Source of the DNA: an uncultured Granulosicoccaceae bacterium
Lineage (GTDB): Bacteria; Pseudomonadota; Gammaproteobacteria; Granulosicoccales; Granulosicoccaceae
NCBI GenBank assembly: GCA_938020525.1
Contig: CALIHW010000066.1
Location: forward strand, 1-64,000
Length of the DNA stretch: 64,000 nucleotides
Reading direction: 5' to 3'
Made by a program: the position numbers and the translations under genes. The notes beneath the pieces are model-generated. The model ran no database searches and was not told the DNA's origin. It saw only the letters and a list, made by a program, of their open reading frames with translations. How positions within the stretch are numbered: position 1 is the stretch's first letter; each line of letters starts with the position of its first letter. Below are positions 1 through 7,046 of this stretch, piece after piece.

Positions 1-291
1 CAGATATTTCGATCGATTGAGGCGAATAGTCATTCATATTTAACGATATCGATCGTAATAGCTGGCCAAAAAATCGCTTTCGCAGTAGATCATTCATTCT
101 CGGACAAGCTCCTAGTGGGCTGTGCGGGAAATTCGGTAACAGACTTTTCACAGCTGCGGTCGTCAGGAGCAAGACGAAAAAATGCAGTCGTATTAGTGCC
201 TGCGTCGGATCCAAGGTTAATCAATAATGACAACGCAGCTAAGGTGGCTGTGGCTTCGAGGCGTGTTACCGAACTTCCAAACAGGCACTAG
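1..291 (+). CDS. C-terminal part of an unrecognised protein (cut by window start)
   Basis: Frame 1 stays open from the first base to a TAG at 289-291, giving 96 codons without a stop. That is unlikely by chance and fits the end of a gene that begins outside the window. The visible part has a short hydrophobic stretch (TISIVIAG) near residues 15-22 and a basic, polar C-terminus. I see no conserved motif and assign no function. It lies on the same strand as the sulfotransferase about 490 bp downstream, so the two may belong to one accessory (surface-polymer?) region, but this is inference only. Confidence 0.5.
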   Translation, partial: QIFRSIEANSHSYLTISIVIAGQKIAFAVDHSFSDKLLVGCAGNSVTDFSQLRSSGARRKNAVVLVPASDPRLINNDNAAKVAVASRRVTELPNRH

Positions 292-521
292 ATGTCGTTG
301 CTACGGTACCATGTCATAAGGCCTGTTATAGTCGCCTGCCGGGTACGAAAATGCCAAGCATGGTTTCGACTATTTCGCACTATTGTCTGTTTTGAAAATA
401 GAGTGGTTGTGTGGAATGGGATTATTAGCTCTTCGTCTCACTCTATACTGTGCCACTTGTGTGATAATTGGGAGCTTAGTGAAGTGGCAGCAACGGAGTA
501 GAATAGGAAGGAGCGCGTAAG

Positions 522-572
522 ATGTCTTGGTTGAGTATCGTAGAACCTGACCCGTATAGTGTTGAAATCTGA
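522..572 (+). CDS. Possible 16-residue small ORF with strong Shine-Dalgarno sequence
   Basis: GGAAGGAG at 506-513 lies 8 bases before an ATG at 522. The frame encodes MSWLSIVEPDPYSVEI and ends with TGA at 570-572. The ribosome binding site is much better than those of most genes in this window, which is the only reason to list it. It could be a real small protein, the stranded start of a deleted gene, or chance. Confidence 0.2.
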   Translation: MSWLSIVEPDPYSVEI

Positions 573-725
573 CGGGCAGAGCGAAAATTGGTAGTGCTGT
601 CAGAGGTTTGATGTGCAATTGTAGTTAGTACGAGAGGTTCAAACTCTGTAGTGGCGCATCAAGTCAGAGTCAGGCATTCTCCCCATTTTTGTAATCGGTA
701 GCCAGTGTGTTTGTGATCTGGAATT

Positions 726-752
726 TTGATATGTATTTCACACCGGTATATT
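726..752 (+). promoter_or_regulatory. Weak sigma-70 promoter candidate for the sulfotransferase gene
   Basis: TTGATA (726-731) and TATATT (747-752) resemble the -35 and -10 boxes but are separated by only 15 bases. The -10 box is 24 bases before the start codon at 777. The match is modest and the short spacing lowers the confidence. Confidence 0.25.
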
Positions 753-776
753 AGCTGTGACCTCAATTAGGCGAAT

Positions 777-1778
777 ATGAAGAAAATAAATACTATTTTC
801 GTTTTGGGTTATCCCCGCTCCGGAACCACGTGGTTTGCTAATCTTTTTAACTCGCACCCGGATGTCGCATATCGGCATGAGGTAATCGGACGATGCTATC
901 GCTATTTTCCAGAAAAGCTATTCGCAAGCCTAAAGTACAATAACGGTCTGTCTGACACTGAGCACGAGCGTGCGATTAATGTGGTGCTTAGTCCTAATGT
1001 CGAGTCTGACAGAGCACCGTTCTTCCCCAAAAATCACCTTCGGCTAAACAACGCCCGGGTTCGTTATTTTTCCTGGCTGGCGACGAAGACAGTAGGTTTG
1101 TTAAAGCCGCTTTACAAAAAACTTTATTACCCGACTGGTAGTGCATTGTCACTTATCATCAAAGAGACACGCTCGACAGTAAACATGGACAGTATGCTGA
1201 TCGGATTTCGAGTTGACAGTGTTGTGGTTTTATTTCGTCATCCTTGTGGATCAATCGCATCATATTTGAAAGGTATATCCAAAGGTGTGATGGGTCATTC
1301 TGACGCGCAAGAGAGAGGCGTCTGGTACAAGGAGAATATCGATAAGCCGTACCTAGCTTCGCTGAGTATGAGTGAAGATGACTTGGTAGCACTGCCTGAG
1401 CACAAGTACCTGGCGATTCATTGGGCCCAGCAAAACGAGGATTATCTAGGATTTCAATCACCCTCTTACAATCGTTTTTTTGTGAGCTATGAAGATTTCA
1501 TGGGAGATAAGGAAGCCCAGGTAAAGAAATTATTCAACGATCTATCGTTGGGCTACGACACGATGGTAGAAGATTTTCTATTTTCGACATCATCTGCTGG
1601 CGACAGCGCCAAGCCGTCATTGAAAGACTCCTCTGATTCTTATTACAGTGTTTATCGTGATGATAAATTTGATCCACATAAGTGGAAAGAAGATCTGACT
1701 GTAGAAGAAATATCGGATATTGAAAAGCTAACTGTGAATACCTATAACAAGCTTATAGAAAAGTCAGAAATAGATTGA
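777..1778 (+). CDS. Sulfotransferase family protein
   Basis: A protein of 333 residues that should transfer sulfate from PAPS to a carbohydrate or other acceptor. Residues 11-19 (GYPRSGTTW) form the 5'-phosphosulfate loop that binds PAPS. Residues 154-162 (RHPCGSIAS) match the 3'-phosphate-binding motif (Arg, then Ser) of the same fold. There is no signal peptide or membrane helix, so it is probably cytosolic. The acceptor cannot be read from sequence. In proteobacteria such enzymes often decorate capsule or LPS sugars, and here no glycosyltransferase lies next to it within the window. It appears to be a single-gene unit closed by the strong terminator at 1783. Confidence 0.88.
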   Translation: MKKINTIFVLGYPRSGTTWFANLFNSHPDVAYRHEVIGRCYRYFPEKLFASLKYNNGLSDTEHERAINVVLSPNVESDRAPFFPKNHLRLNNARVRYFSWLATKTVGLLKPLYKKLYYPTGSALSLIIKETRSTVNMDSMLIGFRVDSVVVLFRHPCGSIASYLKGISKGVMGHSDAQERGVWYKENIDKPYLASLSMSEDDLVALPEHKYLAIHWAQQNEDYLGFQSPSYNRFFVSYEDFMGDKEAQVKKLFNDLSLGYDTMVEDFLFSTSSAGDSAKPSLKDSSDSYYSVYRDDKFDPHKWKEDLTVEEISDIEKLTVNTYNKLIEKSEID

Positions 1779-1782
1779 TAAT

Positions 1783-1809
1783 AAAAAGCCGCAATAACTG
1801 CGGCTTTTT
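1783..1809 (+). terminator. Rho-independent terminator after the sulfotransferase gene
   Basis: Arms AAAAAGCCGCA (1783-1793) and TGCGGCTTTTT (1799-1809) pair perfectly around a 5-base loop, and the T run continues to 1810. The A-rich 5' arm lets it work on both strands, so it can also end the convergent nrdJ transcript. Confidence 0.88.
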
Positions 1810-1847
1810 TGTGTTGTGTGTGGTTAATAGCTATGAGTAGCCTTTCA

Positions 1848-2537
1848 TCAGCCACACTTTGAATCACCACAGTTAAGGCATGTGCTGCAACCATCCATCA
1901 GAACTGCAGCTTTAACCGAGCATTTCTTGCACACTTTGGCAGAGGCCGGATAACCACTGTTTTCATCTACAGTCTCTGTGCTGTTGCTGAGATACTCTTC
2001 CTTCTTCATCTCGATATATTCTGCGGTAGTGGTGTCCGGATCCTGGTTGGGATCACGTAGCATACCGATGCCGATCAAATGTTCCTCAATTACATCACCG
2101 ATTTCTGCTACCAGAGATTGTTGCAACTTGCCTTTGTTCCAATAGCCGCCACTTGGGTCGAAAACAGAGCGTAGTTCTTCTACCAGAAAGGTGACATCAC
2201 CACCTTTTCTAAATACAGCAGACATAATTCTTGTCAGTGCGACAATCCACTGAAAGTGATCCATGTTCTTACTGTTAATGAATACTTCAAATGGGCGCCG
2301 AATTTCGTGATTGGTGCCTTCGTTCAGAACGATGTCGTTAATCGTGATGTACATCGCGTGTGCTGACACGTGCTCTGGAGTCTTCAGTTTATAAGTTGAG
2401 CCAATTAATTTGTCCGGGCGTTTAAGTGCCTCGTGCATTTGAATGACTTCAGCTGCCGGCAATGAGCCAGGCTCTGCATTCGGGTCTGGTTTGTTGACAG
2501 AATAGCCAACAATTTTGTTGTCGATTTTAATAGTCAT
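1848..2537 (-). CDS. nrdJb: Class II ribonucleotide reductase, small C-terminal part NrdJb
   Basis: A protein of 229 residues that matches the C-terminal portion of B12-dependent ribonucleotide reductases. In Pseudomonas-type genomes this portion is a separate protein working with NrdJa. The C-terminus is Cys-rich: CKKC, then CSTCLNCGDSKC at the very end. These cysteines are expected to bind metal or relay electrons from thioredoxin to the active site. The open frame extends to 2618, but the in-frame ATG at 2537 is preferred because the protein then begins MTIKIDNKIVGY and the family-like part starts at once. The gene follows nrdJa on the same strand, with a palindromic repeat between them. 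Confidence 0.88.
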   Translation of the reverse strand: MTIKIDNKIVGYSVNKPDPNAEPGSLPAAEVIQMHEALKRPDKLIGSTYKLKTPEHVSAHAMYITINDIVLNEGTNHEIRRPFEVFINSKNMDHFQWIVALTRIMSAVFRKGGDVTFLVEELRSVFDPSGGYWNKGKLQQSLVAEIGDVIEEHLIGIGMLRDPNQDPDTTTAEYIEMKKEEYLSNSTETVDENSGYPASAKVCKKCSVKAAVLMDGCSTCLNCGDSKCG

Positions 2538-2669
2538 AGTAAGTCTTGCGGTTGAAAACCAGTAGCACGGGATCATATTTACCCGTGCCACTGATTTCTT
2601 TTGTGCATTGACCGACATTGTCGTGATACGTGGGCGTATATCACGTGCCGGTAGCGTTGTTAAAAGTCT

Positions 2670-2834
2670 CTTCCCGGGGTATTCACGAAATCACCGGTAT
2701 CTCACTTGATCTTTGATTCCACAGCAAATTTTTTCTTTTGCAAATATCAATAAGTATTCGGCGCAAGAAGAAAATCCACTGTGAAAACAAATCTCTGTGC
2801 GATATGCCCGCCATTTCATGAATAATCCGGGCTA
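2670..2834 (-). repeat. Palindromic MITE-like repeat, copy A (nrdJa-nrdJb junction)
   Basis: About 165 bp. On the minus strand it starts TAGCCCGGATTATTCATGAA and ends in an inverted, imperfect copy (CCCGGGGTATTCACGAAA at 2673-2690 on the plus strand). A second pair of arms lies inside, at 2717-2741 and 2763-2786 (TTCCACAG...TTTGC and its complement). It aligns along most of its length with copy B at 15853-16031. The first three bases, TAG (2834-2832), are the stop codon of nrdJa. The nrdJa-nrdJb transcript would carry it as a long hairpin. No transposase is encoded. Confidence 0.8.
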
Positions 2835-5036
2835 AAACTTACCGTAGTAACCTTCTTTGAGTGCGTCGTAGAGGTTGGCGGCTGTATGAGTTTCACCGTC
2901 GTATTCGATTTCCTCATTGCCCTTGCACGTGATCGAGCTGCCGTCTTCAAGCGTAAACTGGTACGTCGTGTTTTCAAGATCTGACTCCTTAACGAGGACA
3001 CCCTGGAATGCCTCAGGATTAAATCGGAATGTGGTGCAGCCTTTCAGGCCTTTCTCATGTGCGTACAGATAGATATCCTTGAATTCATCGTAAGGAAACT
3101 CTGTAGGCACATTGGCAGTTTTAGAGATCGATGAATCGATCCATTTCTGCGCTGCAGCCTGAACGTCTACATGTTGAGTGGGAGTAATATCATCTGCTGA
3201 CACGAAGTAGTCGGGAAGTTTGTTTTCTTCCTCTGTGGCATAAGGCATTGCATTTTCATTAACCATGTCGCGATATGCGAGAAGCTCATAGGAAAAGACA
3301 TCTACCTTTTCTTTGGTTTTTTTGCCTTCACGAATCACATTACGCGAGTAGTGATGTGCAAAGCTGGGCTCGATACCGTTACTGGCATTGTTCGCCAGTG
3401 ATAGTGAAATGGTGCCGGTTGGTGCAATGGATGTGTGATGTGTGAAACGGCAGCCGTGCTCTGCAATACTTTCTACCAGTTCTTTATCTACTTCCGCGAT
3501 GCGCTGCATGTAACGGCTGTATTTACCCAGGAGTACACGACCTTTGACTTTGTCACCGACGGCATAGCCGTCTTTTTCCATTTCAGGTCGTTTGCGCAGT
3601 ATGTCTCTGGTGATGGTGAATTCATCATCCATGATAGGGGCCGCGCCTTTTTCTTTAGCAAGCTCTACTCCTGTATGCCATCCACTGACAGCCATTTCAC
3701 GAGTCACCTTATCTGCAAACTCCAGGGAGTCTTCAGAGCCATAGCTCATCTGCAGCATAGTCATGGTTGAGCCGAGTCCGAGATAACCCATGCCGTGCCG
3801 GCGCTTATACTGGATTTCTTCACGCTGCTTGAACAGTGGCAGTCCGTTTATCTCCACAACGTTGTCCAGCATACGGGTAAAGATAGCGACGGCTTCACGG
3901 TATTTATCCCAGTCAAAACGTGCATCTGCAGTAAAAGGCTTTTCTACAAAGCGGGTCAGGTTGATTGAACCCAACAAGCATGCACCGTACGGTGGCAATG
4001 GCTGTTCACCGCAAGGGTTCGTGGCCCGAATGTCTTCACAGAACCAGTTGTTATTCTGTTCGTTGACCTTGTCTATCAGAATGAAGCCAGGTTCTGCAAA
4101 GTCATAAGTCGATGCCATGATCGCATCCCACAGACGGCGGGCTTTAACGACTTTATAAATTTTGCATGCAACCAGACCGGTCTCGTTCTGGTGAAATCCC
4201 TCTTTGCTTGGCCAATCCAGCCACATCACCTGATCAGTGTCTTCAAGATCTACTTCGCCACTTTCAAGCTCTTTACCCTGTACCGGGAATGCCAGGCTCC
4301 ATGAATCATCATTGCGAACAGCTTCTATGAAGTCTTCGGTAATCAGGAGTGACAGGTTGAATTGTCGCAGACGTCCGTCTTCACGCTTGGCACGAATGAA
4401 TTCGAATACATCAGGATGGCGAACATCGAACGTTGCCATTTGTGCGCCGCGTCGACCGCCTGCAGATGAGACGGTGAAGCACATCTTGTCGTAGATATCC
4501 ATGAACGACAGTGGCCCCGAAGTGTAAGCACCGGCACCTGATACATACGCACCGCGCGGGCGTAAGGTGGAGAAGTCATAACCAATGCCACATCCGGCCT
4601 TAAGGGTCAGGCCTGCCTCGTGCACCTTGCCGAGTATGTCGTCCATCGAGTCACCAACGGTGCCTGAAACGGTGCAGTTAATTGTTGAAGTTGCTGGTTT
4701 ATGAGCTCTGGCACCGGCATTGGAAATGATCCGTCCGGCAGGAACTGCTCCCTGACGCAGGACCCACAAAAACTTCTCAAACCACTTGGTTTGGTTTTCT
4801 TCAGTTTCTTCAACATCTGCCAAAGCGCGCGCTACGCGTTGGTAGGTATCATCTAGAGTTTTGTCAACATCAAGACCTTTACGGCTTTTGAGTCGGTACT
4901 TTTTATCCCAGATGTCCAGTGATGCGCTTTGCAGCGGGATAGAAAGTTCCTGGTTGCTGTCCAGGTGATCATCCGAAAGAAGATCTTGTGGATTTCTGTT
5001 TTTATTCTGTCCATCGATAGCAACAACTTTGGTCAT
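2832..5036 (-). CDS. nrdJa: Adenosylcobalamin-dependent (class II) ribonucleotide reductase, catalytic part NrdJa
   Basis: A protein of 734 residues that makes deoxyribonucleotides by cobalamin radical chemistry without needing oxygen. Residues 340-345 (NPCGEQ) hold the radical cysteine C342 and E344. C353 eleven residues on and C121 (CTVSG) are spaced like the redox and active-site cysteines of class II enzymes. The substrate-binding segments around AGRIISNAGA (100-109) and the KAGCGIGYDFSTLRPRG region (147-162) are intact. The C-terminal Cys tail is missing here and is supplied by nrdJb downstream, so the enzyme is split. The stop codon TAG is the edge of palindromic repeat A. A long leader with possible regulatory sites lies upstream. 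Confidence 0.93.
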   Translation of the reverse strand: MTKVVAIDGQNKNRNPQDLLSDDHLDSNQELSIPLQSASLDIWDKKYRLKSRKGLDVDKTLDDTYQRVARALADVEETEENQTKWFEKFLWVLRQGAVPAGRIISNAGARAHKPATSTINCTVSGTVGDSMDDILGKVHEAGLTLKAGCGIGYDFSTLRPRGAYVSGAGAYTSGPLSFMDIYDKMCFTVSSAGGRRGAQMATFDVRHPDVFEFIRAKREDGRLRQFNLSLLITEDFIEAVRNDDSWSLAFPVQGKELESGEVDLEDTDQVMWLDWPSKEGFHQNETGLVACKIYKVVKARRLWDAIMASTYDFAEPGFILIDKVNEQNNNWFCEDIRATNPCGEQPLPPYGACLLGSINLTRFVEKPFTADARFDWDKYREAVAIFTRMLDNVVEINGLPLFKQREEIQYKRRHGMGYLGLGSTMTMLQMSYGSEDSLEFADKVTREMAVSGWHTGVELAKEKGAAPIMDDEFTITRDILRKRPEMEKDGYAVGDKVKGRVLLGKYSRYMQRIAEVDKELVESIAEHGCRFTHHTSIAPTGTISLSLANNASNGIEPSFAHHYSRNVIREGKKTKEKVDVFSYELLAYRDMVNENAMPYATEEENKLPDYFVSADDITPTQHVDVQAAAQKWIDSSISKTANVPTEFPYDEFKDIYLYAHEKGLKGCTTFRFNPEAFQGVLVKESDLENTTYQFTLEDGSSITCKGNEEIEYDGETHTAANLYDALKEGYYGKF

Positions 5037-5055
5037 GTGATCCCCGTTTAATGCA

Positions 5056-5125
5056 GACGAGTTTCCTCCAATTTGGACTTAACGAATGCGGCGGCAATTC
5101 CGCAGCGAAGTCCCGGTGACTCGTC
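5056..5125 (-). promoter_or_regulatory. Nested inverted repeats in the nrdJa leader (candidate structured RNA)
   Basis: Three nested helices can be drawn in the leader RNA: GACGAGT (5125-5119) with ACTCGTC (5062-5056), GGACTT (5113-5108) with AAGTCC (5080-5075), and GCGG (5103-5100) with CCGC (5094-5091). A GGAGG motif lies between the outer and middle helices. The structure ends 19 bases before the start codon. The arms are exact complements, but the function is unknown. Confidence 0.35.
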
Positions 5126-5296
5126 AATCAGTTTTAATTATTTTTTATTTGTGCGCTTCAATACTGCTCACACATTCCGTCAGTGCTGGCCAGATCTCTG
5201 GAATAACCTCCAGATAAATTTGGATCAGCTAAGTTGATCAGGATGTGTAAACAATGTGTAGCAGTATACTCGATGATGTATCTCTGATTAAGTGAA

Positions 5297-5312
5297 CTAC
5301 AAGATATAGTGC
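5297..5312. promoter_or_regulatory. NrdR-box-like site
   Basis: CTACAAGATATAGTGC matches 12 of 16 positions of the palindromic NrdR consensus ACACWATATATWGTGT. NrdR represses ribonucleotide reductase genes in many bacteria, and the site is about 260 bp upstream of nrdJa. NrdR boxes normally come in closely spaced pairs, and I see no partner at the usual distance. Confidence 0.3.
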
Positions 5313-5431
5313 CATCTGGTAATATGGCAGAGCGGTATTAGTTCACGTCACCGAGCGCGGGAATAATAGAGGTCTTGGGTTTTGCGGGTCAATAGACACC
5401 TACTACAAAATGGTGATTGTAATCTTGGGAT

Positions 5432-5447
5432 CCACAATATGATGTGA
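5432..5447. promoter_or_regulatory. Second NrdR-box-like site
   Basis: CCACAATATGATGTGA matches 12 of 16 positions of the NrdR consensus, including the outer CAC/GTG half-sites. It is about 135 bp from the first candidate, too far for a classical pair, and about 400 bp from nrdJa. Confidence 0.28.
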
Positions 5448-5464
5448 TTCAGCTGTGGCAAAGC

Positions 5465-5473
5465 TGTGGATAA
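5465..5473 (-). promoter_or_regulatory. Consensus DnaA box upstream of nrdJa
   Basis: TGTGGATAA on the plus strand is the exact complement of the strict DnaA box TTATCCACA. It lies 429 bp before nrdJa and just beyond the mgtE stop. DnaA controls ribonucleotide reductase genes in Escherichia coli, which makes the location suggestive. A single 9-mer can also occur by chance. Confidence 0.4.
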
Positions 5474-5495
5474 GTTGTGTATCAGCGCTCTGCTA

Positions 5496-6851
5496 TCAAA
5501 GCAGCCATAAGGTGGCCAGTCCGAGGAAGGTCATTAGTCCCACTACATCCGTGACTGTCGTGAGTAAAACACCCCCGGCAACAGCTGGATCAATATCGAA
5601 TTTCTTCAAAACGATAGGAATCAGAACACCTGCCAGGGCAGCGACTGACATATTGACAATCAGTGCCAGCGCGATCACCAGGCCGACTCTCCCGTCTCCA
5701 AACCAGAGGTAGGCTATAAGTGCGACTACGACAGACCACATAAGCCCGTTTAATAGCCCGACTATGGCTTCTTTTGTTAGGATCCAGCGCGTGTTACCGC
5801 TGCCAATCTGCCCGAGTGCCTGGCCGCGTATCACAAGCGTCAGTGTCTGTGAGCCTGCTATGCCTCCCATGCTCGGCACAATGCTCATCAGAATAGCCAG
5901 GGTCACGATCTGATCCAGCGTATCCGCAAACTGGCCGGCAACCCATGAGGCCAGAAATGCTGTGGCAAGGTTCACTCCGAGCCAGATGCTGCGGCGACGC
6001 ATGCTGCGCATCACAGGAGAAAAGTAGTCGTCTTCCGGTCGAAGGCCAGCCATGCTCAACAGGGTTTGATCTGCGTCTTCGCGAATGACATCGACAACAT
6101 CATCGATTGTGATTCTTCCGACCAAGCGATTGTTATCATCAACTACCGGTGCGGATATAAGGTCGTGATCTTCAAAAAGGCGAGCCACGGCAGCGTCATC
6201 CATCGCCACGTTGATGACATCTACATCGGTTCGCATAACCGAGGCGACGGATGCCTCAGGATCTTCAGTGAGTAGTCTTCTGATCGGTAACACACCTTCG
6301 TAGTAGCCGAAGCGGTCAATGATGATAATTCGGTCTGTATGGCGTGGAATGTCTCCTTTCTGTCTTAGAAAACGTAAGACCACATCAAGTGTGACATTGG
6401 ATCTCACGGTGATGGCGTCCAGGTCCATTAAACCGCCAGCGCTATCCTCCGGATAAGACAACACTGATTCCAGCCGGTCGCGATACTGCTTGGTCATGCT
6501 TTGCAGAACTTCATCGGTAACTTTATTTGGCAGCGACTGTACAAAGTCAGCCAGATCATCGATGTCAAGGTTTTCAGTGATTGCAATGAGCTCTGCTGTG
6601 TCGAGATCTTTAAGCAACGTTTCTCGAACTTCATCACCGACTTCCAACAGAACTTCGCCTTCGTCTTTCAGCTCGATGTAGTTCCAGAGTAGTTTTCTTT
6701 CTGACTGAGGCAGAGACTCCAGCAGATCAGCAATTTCAGCTGGTTGTAATGCGTGAAGCAGATCGCGTGCTGACTGAAAACTGCCGCTGTCGAGAATATC
6801 AGCAACAGCACTTTGCCTTTCTTTGTCTGTGATGTGCCTGGTGTCGGGCAT
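5496..6851 (-). CDS. mgtE: Magnesium transporter MgtE
   Basis: A channel of 451 residues for Mg2+ in the inner membrane. The N-terminal helical MgtE_N domain covers about residues 15-130. Two CBS domains follow (about 135-195 and 200-260), which sense cytosolic Mg2+. Five membrane helices lie from about residue 288 to the end. The pore region with DPAVAGG and TTVTDVVG near residues 421-438 holds the acidic ion-selecting residue of the family. It is the last gene of the minus-strand block after EI. The 195 bp between them show no strong terminator, so a shared transcript is possible. Confidence 0.93.
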   Translation of the reverse strand: MPDTRHITDKERQSAVADILDSGSFQSARDLLHALQPAEIADLLESLPQSERKLLWNYIELKDEGEVLLEVGDEVRETLLKDLDTAELIAITENLDIDDLADFVQSLPNKVTDEVLQSMTKQYRDRLESVLSYPEDSAGGLMDLDAITVRSNVTLDVVLRFLRQKGDIPRHTDRIIIIDRFGYYEGVLPIRRLLTEDPEASVASVMRTDVDVINVAMDDAAVARLFEDHDLISAPVVDDNNRLVGRITIDDVVDVIREDADQTLLSMAGLRPEDDYFSPVMRSMRRRSIWLGVNLATAFLASWVAGQFADTLDQIVTLAILMSIVPSMGGIAGSQTLTLVIRGQALGQIGSGNTRWILTKEAIVGLLNGLMWSVVVALIAYLWFGDGRVGLVIALALIVNMSVAALAGVLIPIVLKKFDIDPAVAGGVLLTTVTDVVGLMTFLGLATLWLL

Positions 6852-7046
6852 GCGGTTGCCTGTTACTTGTCAGTCTTGGCTAAATGGCTTTGTATATTCA
6901 AAAGCGAGCAGCAATTCTTTCGAACGAGGGTGGTTATCCAAAAACAAACAGTGACCTTCGTGGCGCCAGTGCTTCTTGTAAACGCAAGCGGTAGCCAAGG
7001 TAAAAACAAGCTATTCGTCATTGTATAGAGCGGTACAGCGGTCAGT

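Larger units (their letters stand above)
292..776. other. Intergenic stretch of about 485 bp without a convincing gene
   Basis: A 69-codon frame starts immediately after the preceding stop (ATG at 292), but it has no visible ribosome binding site, an unusual Cys/Arg-rich composition and no recognisable motif. I treat it as non-coding. The stretch may be a decayed gene. The only notable element is a 16-codon frame at 522 with a strong Shine-Dalgarno sequence, listed separately. Confidence 0.5.
5037..5495. other. Long nrdJ upstream region (459 bp)
   Basis: No gene is seen between nrdJa and mgtE, both on the minus strand. The stretch holds the nested inverted repeats next to the nrdJa start, two imperfect NrdR-box-like sites and one consensus DnaA box, listed separately. 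A further hairpin, TGCCAT (5310-5315) with ATGGCA (5324-5329), overlaps one NrdR-like site. I looked for a cobalamin riboswitch and saw no B12-box consensus. Confidence 0.6.

Noticed and set aside
292-501. 69-codon plus-strand frame starting right after the first stop codon
   Set aside because: No ribosome binding site, Cys/Arg-rich composition unlike the neighbouring genes, and no recognisable motif.
5037-5240. Cobalamin riboswitch before nrdJa
   Set aside because: The expected B12-box and surrounding conserved boxes are not visible. Only generic nested helices are present, so I list a structured leader without naming a class.
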